NCBI GenBank assembly: GCA_964451365.1
Contig: CAYVIB010000018.1
Span: 30,842 to 94,841, forward strand
Reading direction: 5' to 3'
From: CAYVIB01 sp964451365
GTDB lineage: Bacteria > Pseudomonadota > Gammaproteobacteria > Pseudomonadales > Cellvibrionaceae
Length of the DNA stretch: 64,000 nt
Position numbers and translations under genes: made by a program. Each line of letters begins with the position of its first letter. The first letter of the stretch is position 1. Shown piece after piece: positions 8,923 through 18,329 of the stretch. Below the pieces are notes generated by a model. The model did no database searches and had not been told where the DNA came from. It saw nothing but the letters and a program-made list of their open reading frames with translations.

Positions 8923-10229
8923 AATTTTGCTTCGTGCTCCACCCGGTTTCTGCCGCTTTGTTTGGCTCGGTAAAGAGCGGTGTCCGCCCGTTTGAGCGCG
9001 CTGGAAAAATCTTCGTTTTCCGCAATGACGGCAACACCAATACTCACGCTGATGTGCAGGTTGCTGTCTCCGTTAAAAGTGCAGTGCAATGCAAGCTGGC
9101 GCAGTTTCTCCGCGAAAATGTGCAGGTTGTCCGCCGATCGAGCCCGGGAAATCACAATAAATTCCTCTCCCCCCAGGCGGGCTAAAATATCGTCCTCGCG
9201 CAGGTTTATGGTCAGTAGTGATGCGAAGGTTTTTAGAACCTTGTCGCCCTTGTCGTGACCGTAGCGGTCATTGAGGCGCTTGAAGTGATCGATATCCAAT
9301 AGCAATATGCAAAGCCCGGCCAGGGTGTCCCACTGTCGCTGAAACGCTTCAATATGGGTGAGCAGGCCGGCGCGGTTATAAATGCCCGTGAGGGGATCTG
9401 TGTTGGCGACAGATTCCAGATGCCGGTTTTCTTCTTCCAGCGCCCTCTGTTTCTCCTCAAGTTTTTTGATTGCCTGGCGATTGCGCTTTGCGGTCCGGTA
9501 AAGCTGAAAAAAACGCACAACGCCTTCAATCAGGAATAGCGTCATCCAAAACAGAAGTGCTGACACCAACAGCGTTTCTGTTTTAACCCATTGGCCCACC
9601 AGGGCTATGCGGTCAATGCGCACCTCGTGTACACCGGGTTCGACCAGGTCCACGCCAACGACTGTGATCGCGTCGAATTCGGGAAGCATTCGCTGTCGGT
9701 GAACTTTTCGTTCGAGCAACCACCAGCGCGATACGGAAAATTCATCCAGGTCGACCACTATCGGTTCTTTGGTCTCTGCTATGGACACACTCATGGACAT
9801 CACCTTTGAGCTATTGGCGTCCTCGGATTGGGTATAGCTTGGGTTGCTCTGCCGTAGGAATATTCGCAGGCGGGATGCCGGGCCGTGATAATTCAGGTCC
9901 AGTTCCAGCGCGTCATAAGCCGAGAAATCGATACCGCTGGTGTTTGCCGGATTGAGGGTTGTCCACCACCCGCAACCATAGGCGTTGGTTTCCCGGTAGT
10001 CGCATATCCAATGGTTGGCCTCTTTGCCAAGCCACCACGCTGATTTGCCGTGGCGCGGGTCCGCGACGCCATAAAGTTCCGGTACATGTTGTTCGGATGG
10101 TACTAATTGCAGGCGCTTCTCCGGCAGGAAGTAGAGGGCGATAAAAATCGCCACCGTCAACACCAAACCGGTCACTGTGATTCGGCGATACTGCCGCGCG
10201 AATTTTCCGTCAGTGTTCCCTGGATGCAT
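8919..10229 (-). CDS. Membrane diguanylate cyclase with periplasmic carbohydrate-binding-like domain
   Basis: One N-terminal membrane helix (GLVLTVAIFIALYFL) precedes a periplasmic domain of about 190 residues (YDALELDLNYHGPASRLRIFL, then VVDLDEFSVSRWWL) that looks like a CIA30/CBM11-type beta-sandwich. A second helix (about 215-235), a coiled coil and a C-terminal GGDEF domain follow. The active-site motif LGGEEF is intact (about residue 351), with DPLTGIYNRAGL and DIDHFKRLNDRYGHDKGD, so it should make c-di-GMP. It overlaps the next gene by 4 nt and the previous by 20 nt, and is paralogous to that previous gene. The sensed ligand is unknown; a glycan is a reasonable guess. Confidence 0.9.
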   Translation of the reverse strand: MHPGNTDGKFARQYRRITVTGLVLTVAIFIALYFLPEKRLQLVPSEQHVPELYGVADPRHGKSAWWLGKEANHWICDYRETNAYGCGWWTTLNPANTSGIDFSAYDALELDLNYHGPASRLRIFLRQSNPSYTQSEDANSSKVMSMSVSIAETKEPIVVDLDEFSVSRWWLLERKVHRQRMLPEFDAITVVGVDLVEPGVHEVRIDRIALVGQWVKTETLLVSALLFWMTLFLIEGVVRFFQLYRTAKRNRQAIKKLEEKQRALEEENRHLESVANTDPLTGIYNRAGLLTHIEAFQRQWDTLAGLCILLLDIDHFKRLNDRYGHDKGDKVLKTFASLLTINLREDDILARLGGEEFIVISRARSADNLHIFAEKLRQLALHCTFNGDSNLHISVSIGVAVIAENEDFSSALKRADTALYRAKQSGRNRVEHEAKL

Positions 10230-11850
10230 ATTTCACTGTGTTCCTGGTTTTTTTGGCTTCGTAAAGCGCCTTGTCGGCGCGCCTGAATAACGTATCGAAA
10301 TCTTCGCCGGCCCTTGATTGGGCGACTCCAATGCTTACAGTAACCTCCAGTTGCCGGTCGAATTTGAAAGGGTGACTTGATACGCGCTGGCGCAGCTTTT
10401 CCGCGATCGTCACGAGTTTTTCCCGCGATACCTGATCGACGATCAGAAGGAACTCCTCGCCCCCCCAGCGCACAAAAATATCTTCCGCGCGGGTGGTGGA
10501 AATCATCAAAGCCGAAATATCCCGCAATACCGCGTCTCCGGCGGCATGGCCGTGGGCGTCGTTCAGGGCTTTGAAGTGATCGATATCGAACATCATCAAG
10601 CCGACGCCGGCGGGTAGCTGGGGCATTCCGTACTGCTGCCCCAGGCGCTGGGCCAGTCCGTTGCGGTTGAGTGCCCCGGTCAGCGGATCGGTGCGGGCGC
10701 GGTTTTTAAGCTGCGCCTTCTCCGCTTCCAGTTGCCGGGCGCCGCCGGCCAGGTCTTCGAGTTGTTCCCGCTCGTTTTGGCAGGCTGTACGCAGCCGGTA
10801 GTACCGAATGCCGCCTTCAAGCAATAAAAAGCCGGCCCACAGGATGACCATCGTTAACAGGTAAGTCTCGGTGTCGATGCGTTCGCCAATCAGTTTAATT
10901 TCATCCACGCGCATCCGATGCACGCCGTGATCATCGATATCCACGGACACCTGGGTAATGTCGCTGAAGTCTGGCCCGGCAAACTCCCTGGGCGGGTTCG
11001 CTTTGATGGTCCACCATTCCTCCACGCTGAATTCCCGGAGATTGACGAAGACGGGGCCCGCTCGCAAATCCTCCGTACTTAAAAACGTGGACATGGGCTT
11101 CGGGTCTTTTCCCAGCGCAAGTAACGCCGGATCTGAGTTAATCAGGTTCAAACGGATATAAGGCGAACGGCCTTCGTAATGGATTTGCACAGTCAGGCCG
11201 TCATAGCCGCTGGCATCCACACTGGCAAATGATTCCGGCTCGACAGCGCAAGGCCCGGTTCCGGGGACACGGCAGTTCCGCCCGTTCTCCGAACTCCAGC
11301 CGTCGCCGTCGGGATCGCTCCTGACAGTCTTGCATACAGGGGCATTCGAGTTGTCGGTCGCGCCGCTTATCACGATACAACTTTTTTCGTGTTCCCAGCC
11401 CCAGCCGTCACCGTCCGGATCGCTGGCCGCGCTTGAACACATCGGGTGCCCGGTGGCGGCGTAACCTGTTTCCTCGATGACAACGCACGTTTTTCCATTT
11501 TCCCAACCCCAGCCATCCCTTTCCGGATCGGAAAACGCATTCGCGCAACGGGCGAAACTGTTGGGTTGGAAACATCCCCTCTGGCGGGGCGGATTGCCCC
11601 ATTTCACCGAGAAGCCGCAGGGGATGGAGCCGCGGTGTATCGGGTACTCGCATCGCATAGCGTTGGCTGTTTCATCCAGCCATGTTGCCCGCGGCTGGCC
11701 TTGGGGGTGGGGTGGGCCGTATAAACCCTTTTCCGTGGTCTCGGATGGATGCAACACCAGGACTTTAGGCGGAATAAGCGGTTTCGCCCCGATCGCCAGC
11801 ACCGTAAGTAGCGCCATGAAGAATCTGATGCCGGTGAACAAATTGGACAT
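10210..11850 (-). CDS. Membrane diguanylate cyclase with three CBM10-like repeats
   Basis: This 546-aa paralogue of the downstream cyclase has the same plan: N-terminal helix, periplasmic beta-sandwich (YDGLTVQIHYEGRSPYIRL, NLREFSVEEWW), second helix near residue 330, coiled coil and an intact GGDEF domain (WGGEEF about residue 461; DPLTGALNRNGL). It differs by an insertion at about residues 95-205 holding three repeats of the form C(x)5-8 DPxxDGWGWExxxxC (the third is degenerate, DGWSSENGRNC). That pattern resembles the aromatic, Cys-paired CBM10 found in the GH5 enzyme at 30075-31877. A cyclase reporting binding to cellulose or a related polymer is the inference. It is first in the three-gene c-di-GMP operon. 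Confidence 0.9.
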   Translation of the reverse strand: MSNLFTGIRFFMALLTVLAIGAKPLIPPKVLVLHPSETTEKGLYGPPHPQGQPRATWLDETANAMRCEYPIHRGSIPCGFSVKWGNPPRQRGCFQPNSFARCANAFSDPERDGWGWENGKTCVVIEETGYAATGHPMCSSAASDPDGDGWGWEHEKSCIVISGATDNSNAPVCKTVRSDPDGDGWSSENGRNCRVPGTGPCAVEPESFASVDASGYDGLTVQIHYEGRSPYIRLNLINSDPALLALGKDPKPMSTFLSTEDLRAGPVFVNLREFSVEEWWTIKANPPREFAGPDFSDITQVSVDIDDHGVHRMRVDEIKLIGERIDTETYLLTMVILWAGFLLLEGGIRYYRLRTACQNEREQLEDLAGGARQLEAEKAQLKNRARTDPLTGALNRNGLAQRLGQQYGMPQLPAGVGLMMFDIDHFKALNDAHGHAAGDAVLRDISALMISTTRAEDIFVRWGGEEFLLIVDQVSREKLVTIAEKLRQRVSSHPFKFDRQLEVTVSIGVAQSRAGEDFDTLFRRADKALYEAKKTRNTVKYASREH

Positions 11851-12247
11851 ACTACCTTATAGATATTTGTTCGATCGCATATAGCGCTATTCGCTAAAGC
11901 ATTGGTTTTCGGAACTCGTATACAAAAATAAAGTATAGATCAGACTTTTGCAGGAGGGGCTTTGGAGCGGGAGGTTTGCCAAAGGCAAGATAAAGTGATT
12001 GCGGACCCTGATTAAATTGCTTTTTGTCGGGGTGCGTTGTAAATGGCAACGGCGAATGCTCGTTTTGGAGTGCCCGCTCATTAACTTCGGTTCCGGCCTT
12101 TGTTGGCCGCGTTCCACAACGCTCCCGAACTTCAGGCTATCCACGGCCATCGGGAAGCCTTGCGAAGGCAAATCATACGACCGGAATACGAATGTGTACC
12201 GTGACTTTAAGTGGTGCTACTAAGCGTCCCTGCAGGGGAGTAACGCT
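11851..12247. other. Intergenic region upstream of the c-di-GMP operon
   Basis: This roughly 400-bp stretch should hold the promoter of the operon that starts at 11850. Short ORFs occur in several frames, but none has a ribosome site or recognisable protein. I see no clear terminator for the hydrolase gene that starts at 13681 and ends at 12248 on the same strand. Confidence 0.4.
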
Positions 12248-13681
12248 TTACCTAAACTCTATCTTCGGCAGCTCGATTGTAAAATCCTCTACCTTTTCCC
12301 CGGAATAAAATTTCATCATGGTCTCAATCACCTGCGGCGAAGTCATAAATAAATTGTGCCCGCCCCGGTGCACCGTGACAAAGGCGGAACTCTTAAACCC
12401 GTCTGCCAGCTCGCGATGACTTTCGATAAATGTTCTGCCATCCAGATCGCCTGAAAAAAACAGTGTCGGTATTTCGGATACCGGGTTTTTCCTGAATTCC
12501 TCTCCCAGGTCCTTCACGCCGAGCGTTTGGTTGATGTCCGGAAATGGCAGGTTGTGCGCCCGCCACAAAAGGCTGGTTTTCGCCTCCCGCTTTACCCGTT
12601 GCCATCGCTTTTCGGAAATTCCGGAGGCGGCATCCATCGCGACGCTCATTGGGTTAAAGGTCCACATATTTGTCCTGTAGTCCAAAAAATAAGGACCTAT
12701 AATGGAAAACTCCTTGTTTTTTAGCAGAGTGTAAAAACCGGGAAGTTCGGCGATTAACTCCGGGTCACGCGTTAGTGCCCCGGCCGTCAAAATCTGTATT
12801 TCCATATCGCCAATGCCGACTTTCACCGGCTTTCCGGTTTTAGGGTTGGTAACTTCGATTGTTCGTGGCTTTTGCCTGTATTCATCGATAACCTCTGCCA
12901 TAAGTTGCTCGAGAGCGGGATATTTTTTTCCAGCTTCGTCGTCACCGGCAATTTCGTCGGCAATCCGGCGCAGTTGCGCGTCTGCCCGGCCTGGCAGTTT
13001 AATGGTCTGGTCCGGGCCTTCCGCGCTTGCCAGCACCATGCGGCCGATGGAATCCGGAAAAAGCTTTGCCATTGCAAAAGCCAGGTGAGTGCCGTAGGAA
13101 ATCGCCCAGATATCAATTTTTTCGGTGCTCAGCGCGATGCGTAACGCTTCCAGGTCGTGAGCGCTTTCCACGGTGTTGTATCCGTTCAGGTCGATGCCGG
13201 CCTGGCGCCATTGCCTGCCGCAGAACGCCATGGCGTTGTGCATATTGCGCCAGAATACTTCCCGGGTAAGCGGCTGCTCCAAGGCGATGCCCGGCTCATA
13301 ATTGCAGTCCTGCAAGTCGTTGCGCGAAAGACCGGTGCCGCGTTGGTCGAATACAATCACGTCGGCAAGTTCTGTCAGCTTGACGAATAGCGGGAAGCGC
13401 GCGTGCCGTGCAGTCCATGTTCCCGATCCGCCCGGGCCTCCAGCCAGATAGACGATCGGGTTGCCGGGGTTGGCCGCGGTGCCGGGCAATTTCACAAAGC
13501 CGAGCTTTATTTGTTTTTTGTTGTCAGCCTGCCGGTTTTCAGGCACCGTGATATAAGCCAGCTCACCCTTGGCCACCTGCGACTGCGGGCCGTGAATCTC
13601 GTAAGGCTGCCACTGCAAGGAGGCGGCGTTGCTCGAACATAGCCATAAAATAATTGGTATAAGCGCGAAACGTAATGTCAT
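12248..13681 (-). CDS. Exported alpha/beta hydrolase of the proline iminopeptidase/TAP-like family
   Basis: The start at 13681 is chosen because a good ribosome site (AAGGAAAAGG) precedes it and it gives a clean signal peptide (MTLRFALIPIILWLCSSNAAS). A longer in-frame start at 13714 exists. The oxyanion motif GGPGGSG is followed by VIVFDQRGTGLS, the nucleophile elbow AISYGTH (Ser about residue 195), FSGDLDGRTF (Asp) and RGGHNLF (His), giving a complete triad. The elbow begins with Ala where most family members have Gly. The family releases N-terminal amino acids or peptides, or hydrolyses esters. Transcribed divergently from the LytS-type kinase with about 160 bp between starts. Confidence 0.85.
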   Translation of the reverse strand: MTLRFALIPIILWLCSSNAASLQWQPYEIHGPQSQVAKGELAYITVPENRQADNKKQIKLGFVKLPGTAANPGNPIVYLAGGPGGSGTWTARHARFPLFVKLTELADVIVFDQRGTGLSRNDLQDCNYEPGIALEQPLTREVFWRNMHNAMAFCGRQWRQAGIDLNGYNTVESAHDLEALRIALSTEKIDIWAISYGTHLAFAMAKLFPDSIGRMVLASAEGPDQTIKLPGRADAQLRRIADEIAGDDEAGKKYPALEQLMAEVIDEYRQKPRTIEVTNPKTGKPVKVGIGDMEIQILTAGALTRDPELIAELPGFYTLLKNKEFSIIGPYFLDYRTNMWTFNPMSVAMDAASGISEKRWQRVKREAKTSLLWRAHNLPFPDINQTLGVKDLGEEFRKNPVSEIPTLFFSGDLDGRTFIESHRELADGFKSSAFVTVHRGGHNLFMTSPQVIETMMKFYSGEKVEDFTIELPKIEFR

Positions 13682-13840
13682 GACCTTTTCCTTCAGGGTA
13701 AAGAGCCAGGGCATGATAAAAATGCATCACGGCAAAGAGAGGAAGAAATTCACCAACTGCTCAAATACAACACGAACAACCTTTGCCGCACCTGGGGGTG
13801 CGATTAATATAAAAAAGCAAAATATCCAGTGAGGCAAGCG

Positions 13841-15505
13841 ATGAAATTTTGGCGACTTCTTACGCTTAAGGTAATTTTTATACTTGCCCTTCCGGTGTTC
13901 AGCCAGCCTATGGTCATTGATGAAATGGAAATTCTCCGTTCGCCCATCCACTTCGGTTGTGTTAAAGCACATACTGAAACCGGAAATTGGCAGTCTATCT
14001 CTCTCCATCGCCTCCCCCAGGACCAACGGTTTTGCCTGCGCAAGGCGATTGAAATCAATCCGGTGGAGTTGACGGATGTAACCGCCGTGATGATTTCTAT
14101 CCTGGGGTCCAGCCGCCTTTACTGGGACGGAGAGTTGATAGCGGAAAATGGCGTGGTGGGAAGCCATCAACAGTCGGAGGTTCCGGGTGAAATTTATTAT
14201 GTTGCTCCGATACCGGCGGAGTTGATAAGCCCGGGCAAACATCAGCTGATGATCGATGTGTCGAATTTCCATATCAGCGAACAAATGTCTTCCGTTTTTT
14301 ACTATCTTGCCGTGGGGGATTACGCTTCGGCGGTGGCATATCCCCTGAAGCAATCGGCGCCGGCTGTGCTTTTTATCGGAGGACTGCTGGTAATCGGACT
14401 GCTGTTCCAAATCTTTTTCTGGCTCTACCAGCGGCGAATTCTTTATCAGGTGTTCAGCCTTCTGTGTTTCTCATCAATGCTGTTACTGCTGGCGGAAAAA
14501 TGGCGCTCGCTGTTCGGCTACAGCTACGATTGGCACACGGTGCGGATGCACTGGATTACCCTGTTCACCTACATCACTTGTTTTATTCTGCCTGCCTTCT
14601 ATCTGGTATATTATCAAACCAGAAAGCTGGCAGTTTGGCTGCCGGCTATTGCCGTTTTCCTGGTTCCGCCGTTGTTTGTGCCAGGCTATGACGGCAAAAG
14701 TGCGATGCTGTTTCTTTTCTCCCTGCTTATTGCGCTTGCTCTCAATTTGCGGATGTTGACGCAAAAGGCACCGGGAGCCGGTTTGAACAGTTTTATAATT
14801 GTTGCCGTATTAGCCCTTCGCATTTTCTTTCCCTATACCTTCCTTGAAGACAGGTTTGCGGTAACATCATTTGCCATTGTACTCGTAGTGCTTGCCTCGC
14901 TTATCCAGGAAATGAAAGCTAACCGAATTCAAGCGCTGGCGACTGCGCGCTATGAGGTGGAGCTGTTAAAGCGCAACCTGCAGCCGCACTTTTTGATGAA
15001 CAGCTTAATGCTCGTGATCGAATGGATCGAGCAAAAACCTTATGCCGCGGCCGGCTTTGTTCAGGCGCTGGCGGAGGAACTGCGCATGCTCGTGAAATTC
15101 TCCGGCGAGAGGACCATTCCACTGGCGGAAGAAATTGCGCTGTGCCGACGGCACCTGGAAATTATGGGATACCGGTACAACACCCGCTACGAACTAATTA
15201 CAAACGGTCAACTGGAAGGTATTGCGGTTCCGCCCGCTGTTCTGCATACCCAGATAGAAAATGCTTTTTCACATAATTACCTTCAGGATGGTTCCACGTT
15301 TGAGTTCACTATTACACGCCGGAAGGATAAAGTAGCATTGGTTTTCTGTTCACCGTTTAACGAAAATTCCAAAAGAGAAGGCTTGGGTCTGGGGGAGCGT
15401 TACATTCGCACGCGACTGGCTGAAGTATTCGGTCGTGATTCCCGCTATGAAAGCAAAATGGAAAACAATTGTTGGTTGAGCACTATTGAATTCAGGACTG
15501 GCTGA
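13841..15505 (+). CDS. LytS/AlgZ-type membrane sensor histidine kinase
   Basis: The start is set at ATG 13841 behind GAGG at 13831-13834; an in-frame GTG at 13829 is less likely. A signal peptide and an extracytoplasmic domain (about residues 25-160) precede seven or so membrane segments (about 165-370), a 7TMR-DISM-like plan. The kinase has the His_kinase signature LQPHFLMNSL (His about residue 382) and a short ATPase domain with VLHTQIENAFSHN and GLGLGERYIRTRL. The stop overlaps the next start (TGATG), so kinase and regulator are translationally coupled. The signal sensed is unknown. Confidence 0.9.
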   Translation: MKFWRLLTLKVIFILALPVFSQPMVIDEMEILRSPIHFGCVKAHTETGNWQSISLHRLPQDQRFCLRKAIEINPVELTDVTAVMISILGSSRLYWDGELIAENGVVGSHQQSEVPGEIYYVAPIPAELISPGKHQLMIDVSNFHISEQMSSVFYYLAVGDYASAVAYPLKQSAPAVLFIGGLLVIGLLFQIFFWLYQRRILYQVFSLLCFSSMLLLLAEKWRSLFGYSYDWHTVRMHWITLFTYITCFILPAFYLVYYQTRKLAVWLPAIAVFLVPPLFVPGYDGKSAMLFLFSLLIALALNLRMLTQKAPGAGLNSFIIVAVLALRIFFPYTFLEDRFAVTSFAIVLVVLASLIQEMKANRIQALATARYEVELLKRNLQPHFLMNSLMLVIEWIEQKPYAAAGFVQALAEELRMLVKFSGERTIPLAEEIALCRRHLEIMGYRYNTRYELITNGQLEGIAVPPAVLHTQIENAFSHNYLQDGSTFEFTITRRKDKVALVFCSPFNENSKREGLGLGERYIRTRLAEVFGRDSRYESKMENNCWLSTIEFRTG

Positions 15506-16206
15506 TGCACGTGGTGGTTGTTGAAGACGAGCCGGTTATCGCCGAGAGACTGCGACGCCAGGTAAATGAAATTTTGGGTCGGCGGCTCGACAAGCTAAAG
15601 CAATTCAATAATCTGGACGATGCGCGGGATTATCTCGCCGGGCAGGTAATCGACGTGCTGTTCCTGGATTTGAATCTGCGAGGTGAAAGCGGTTTTGATT
15701 TGCTTAAAACAATTACCGCCGCCAGCTTTCATACCATCATCGTTTCGGCCTGCACGGATGAGGCCGTGACAGCATTCGAATTCGGTGTGCTGGATTTTGT
15801 TGCCAAACCTTTTACGCAAGCGAGACTGGAGCAGGCGATAAACCGATTGCTGGACGTCAATCTACGGCAGGACTATGGCGTGCGCTATTTGAGCGTGAAG
15901 CAAGCCGGAATAATCAAGTTGGTTGAAGTCAGTCACATTGATTATATCGTTGCGGCGGGCCATTACAGTGAGCTGGTGACGGGAGAAAAAACGTATCTAT
16001 ATGACAAGGCTGTTGAAAAATTACTGGCAATTCTGCCGCCGAATTTTGAGCGTATTCACCGTTCGTACATTGCGAATATGAATAAGGCCGGTCTTTTAAT
16101 CGCCGAAGCGGGAAGTCGATATTACCTGGAACTTGGGGACGGAAGGCGGCTTCCAGTCGGCAGGAGTCGTTTCAAGCGAATTAAAAACCGGTTTGGTATT
16201 TCGTAG
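15505..16206 (+). CDS. LytTR-family response regulator
   Basis: The receiver domain has the acidic pair (VVVEDEP), phospho-acceptor Asp55 in LFLDLNL and the conserved Lys in FVAKPF. The C-terminal LytTR domain reads IDYIVAAGHYSELVTG, then RIHRSYIANMNK and LPVGRSRFKRIK. It is the cognate partner of the upstream kinase, with which it overlaps by one base. LytTR proteins bind paired 9-bp sites; I could not identify the target. The decayed LytTR fragment at 1926-2152 is a relative. Confidence 0.93.
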   Translation: MHVVVVEDEPVIAERLRRQVNEILGRRLDKLKQFNNLDDARDYLAGQVIDVLFLDLNLRGESGFDLLKTITAASFHTIIVSACTDEAVTAFEFGVLDFVAKPFTQARLEQAINRLLDVNLRQDYGVRYLSVKQAGIIKLVEVSHIDYIVAAGHYSELVTGEKTYLYDKAVEKLLAILPPNFERIHRSYIANMNKAGLLIAEAGSRYYLELGDGRRLPVGRSRFKRIKNRFGIS

Positions 16207-16235
16207 GGGCGGGGTTTGCGCCCGGGCGCCCCTAC
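16203..16235. terminator. Hairpin between convergent genes
   Basis: Perfect 9-bp arms GTAGGGGCG (16203-16211) and CGCCCCTAC (16227-16235) span the 25-bp gap between the LytTR regulator and the M48 protease gene. There is no T-run, so it is either a shared weak terminator or a REP-like palindrome. Confidence 0.5.
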
Positions 16236-17701
16236 GGGATGTCGCCATTGACCTGCTTGAGCAAGGTGCCGGACGAAATGGTTGCATCCACATCCTGTAT
16301 CTGGTTGATCAGCGCCAACTGGTCGAGGGAAATATTTGACGGTACTGTTTGCGCAAATTCCCTGAAGCTCATCGCTCGAGGCAGACTGACAATTTCAATG
16401 GTCGGGGCCTTGATGTTCAGTATCGAGGAATCCCGAACCGGGGAAAAGCTACGGATGATGTTGTTGAACAGATCCCTGTACTGGGCGAGCGCCTGCGCGG
16501 TGGTGTAGGTGACCAGCTGCAATGTCTGGCCACCGTGGTCAAAATAGGCGACGTTCCCCGCCACGCTGCCCTCCTGGCTCTGCGCCTGAAACTGCGCAAC
16601 AACAGCCTGCACACCATTGACGTTAATCTGTTCGCCGGTGGAGGCCTGGACTCCCTCCTGGGTGGAAAAGTTCTGTAACGCCCGGGCTGCGCCCTGTTCG
16701 CCGGCCAGGGTCAACTGGAAAGCCGCGTCCTGGGATTCACTTGCGCCAATTACCGCGCGGGCAAGATTCTGCCGCTGCCACCCCTGCGGAATATCAAGCT
16801 TGAACGCCAGTTCAGGATGATAAAACGTATTGTCACGAAAAAAACCGTTGCGTGGGTTTTCCCCATACGCGAGTCCCTCGATCTTTCCGAGGAATTCGGA
16901 GCGGCCAACGGTGGAGTCGAATTGGTCCTCGGGCATATTGCGAATTCGCTTTTCGATGGCCTCCACCCGTTCCTGCGGTGCCGGGTGGGTTGCCAGCCAG
17001 CTGGGAATCGCACTTTGTCCCGCCAGTTCCCCTGCGCGTTGCAACGACGAAAATACATCGGCCATTTCATTTACGTCATAACCCTCTGCGCGCGCGTAGC
17101 GAAAACCGAGTTCGTCCGCCTGGCGTTCCGCATCACGGCCGTATTTCAGCATCAACAGGTTCAGGCCGGTACCGGCGAGATCGCTATAGGGGCGAATTTC
17201 GGGAACCAGGATCGTTCCGAGTCCCAGGCCCAGTTGCGTCAATTGCGCCCGGCTAAGCTGGGCAACGGAATGGCGGGCGGTAATGTGACCGATCTCGTGC
17301 CCGAGTACGGAGGCCAGTTCGGCTTCGGAATCCATTAGCGTAAGTATGCCGCGCGTGACAAAAATCGGTCCGCCGGGTAAGGCGAACGCATTCGGTGTTG
17401 GATCGTCCACCACGTCGAATGACCAGGGCAGATCCGGTCGTTCCGAATCCGCCGCCAGTTCCCGGCCGATTCGGTCGACATACGCCTGCAGTTCAGGGTC
17501 GTCCACCATTGCCATGGATTGCCGGACCTGCTCGGCATTTTGCCGGCCCAGTTCAATTTCCTGTGATTCGGAAATCAGTGCCAGTTGTGGTTCGCCGGTC
17601 ACTGGGTTTCTTGAACAGCTACCCAACAGCAACAACATCAAACAACACGTCATCCATGTGAATGGATTAAGTCGTATTGCGAAAAAGCTTCGCTTATTCA
17701 T
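16232..17701 (-). CDS. M48-family metalloprotease, lipoprotein (BepA/YfgC-like)
   Basis: The start at 17701 is chosen for its GGAGG ribosome site; the open frame extends to 17770. A lipobox LGSC puts the lipidated Cys at residue 29. The zinc motif HEIGH (about residue 134) and the downstream GRDAERQADELG supply the metal ligands. Family members degrade or chaperone misfolded outer-membrane proteins in the periplasm. The C-terminal 200 residues have no TPR signature that I can see, unlike BepA itself. Instead they form a beta-rich region (DIPQGWQRQN, VAYFDHGGQTLQLVTY) and a segment resembling the one seen at the end of other M48 homologues. Confidence 0.9.
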   Translation of the reverse strand: MNKRSFFAIRLNPFTWMTCCLMLLLLGSCSRNPVTGEPQLALISESQEIELGRQNAEQVRQSMAMVDDPELQAYVDRIGRELAADSERPDLPWSFDVVDDPTPNAFALPGGPIFVTRGILTLMDSEAELASVLGHEIGHITARHSVAQLSRAQLTQLGLGLGTILVPEIRPYSDLAGTGLNLLMLKYGRDAERQADELGFRYARAEGYDVNEMADVFSSLQRAGELAGQSAIPSWLATHPAPQERVEAIEKRIRNMPEDQFDSTVGRSEFLGKIEGLAYGENPRNGFFRDNTFYHPELAFKLDIPQGWQRQNLARAVIGASESQDAAFQLTLAGEQGAARALQNFSTQEGVQASTGEQINVNGVQAVVAQFQAQSQEGSVAGNVAYFDHGGQTLQLVTYTTAQALAQYRDLFNNIIRSFSPVRDSSILNIKAPTIEIVSLPRAMSFREFAQTVPSNISLDQLALINQIQDVDATISSGTLLKQVNGDIP

Positions 17702-17794
17702 TCTTTTTCCTCCAGGCCGAGCACCCGGGCGGGTCTGTCCGGCAACGCTATTTTGTCCTTCCGATAACATCGGCTTCCATCAAGTTATCGCCAC

Positions 17795-17935
17795 TCATGC
17801 TCCCCTTTTGGGAACCTGCTGGTCATTCGCCGCCGACGCGGAGAGACCAAAACCGAAGGCAACTGAAACGGCAACCGTTGCTTGCAGCCATCCCCGCCGT
17901 TTTCCGTGCGCGTTCCTGGTTTTAAACAACATCAT
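17795..17935 (-). CDS. Possible small exported peptide (46 aa)
   Basis: A 46-codon ORF has a well-placed ribosome site (AGGAAG, 7 nt before ATG 17935). Its product has a basic start, a hydrophobic core (WLQATVAVSVAFGFGLSASAA) with an Ala-x-Ala-like cleavage site, and a short tail (NDQQVPKRGA). It may be a secreted micro-protein or the remnant of a truncated exported protein. It lies upstream of the M48 gene on the same strand. No family recognised. Confidence 0.4.
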   Translation of the reverse strand: MMLFKTRNAHGKRRGWLQATVAVSVAFGFGLSASAANDQQVPKRGA

Positions 17936-18329
17936 GGCAAATCTTCCTGATCTGGTTTGCGTAGGTTTTACCCAACTATTCAAGACCTATGCAAGCTGCA
18001 CACCAATGGCATGAAATTCCATCTGTCGGGAGGGAAAGCGATCGGCGCGGATTCAGTATTTGAAAAAGAGGTTTGCATTGAAAATATTCCACTGGCTTGC
18101 AAAATATCCAATGTATTTTGGTCGGACCTCATTTCGGTTATTGGTAGGTAGCCGAAAGAATCAAAAGCACTGAACCAGCGGAGTGTTACGATGACTTTGA
18201 TAAAACGGCGCGCAAATTTATGCGGGCCGCCATTTCCGGCACGGCCTTCTGGCTCGAAGCCTGGTTTTCCAGGCAGCTGTGTGTGCAGCGAGCGCAGCGG
18301 CTGGTCGCCTTCGCTGTTATGATTAGCCT
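17936..18329. other. Intergenic region, no supported gene
   Basis: About 390 bp between a minus-strand small ORF and the DUF6635-like gene. Weak ORFs occur on both strands without ribosome sites. A short GCCTGG/CCAGGC stem with a TTTT loop sits at 18259-18274. Nothing else stands out. Confidence 0.4.
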
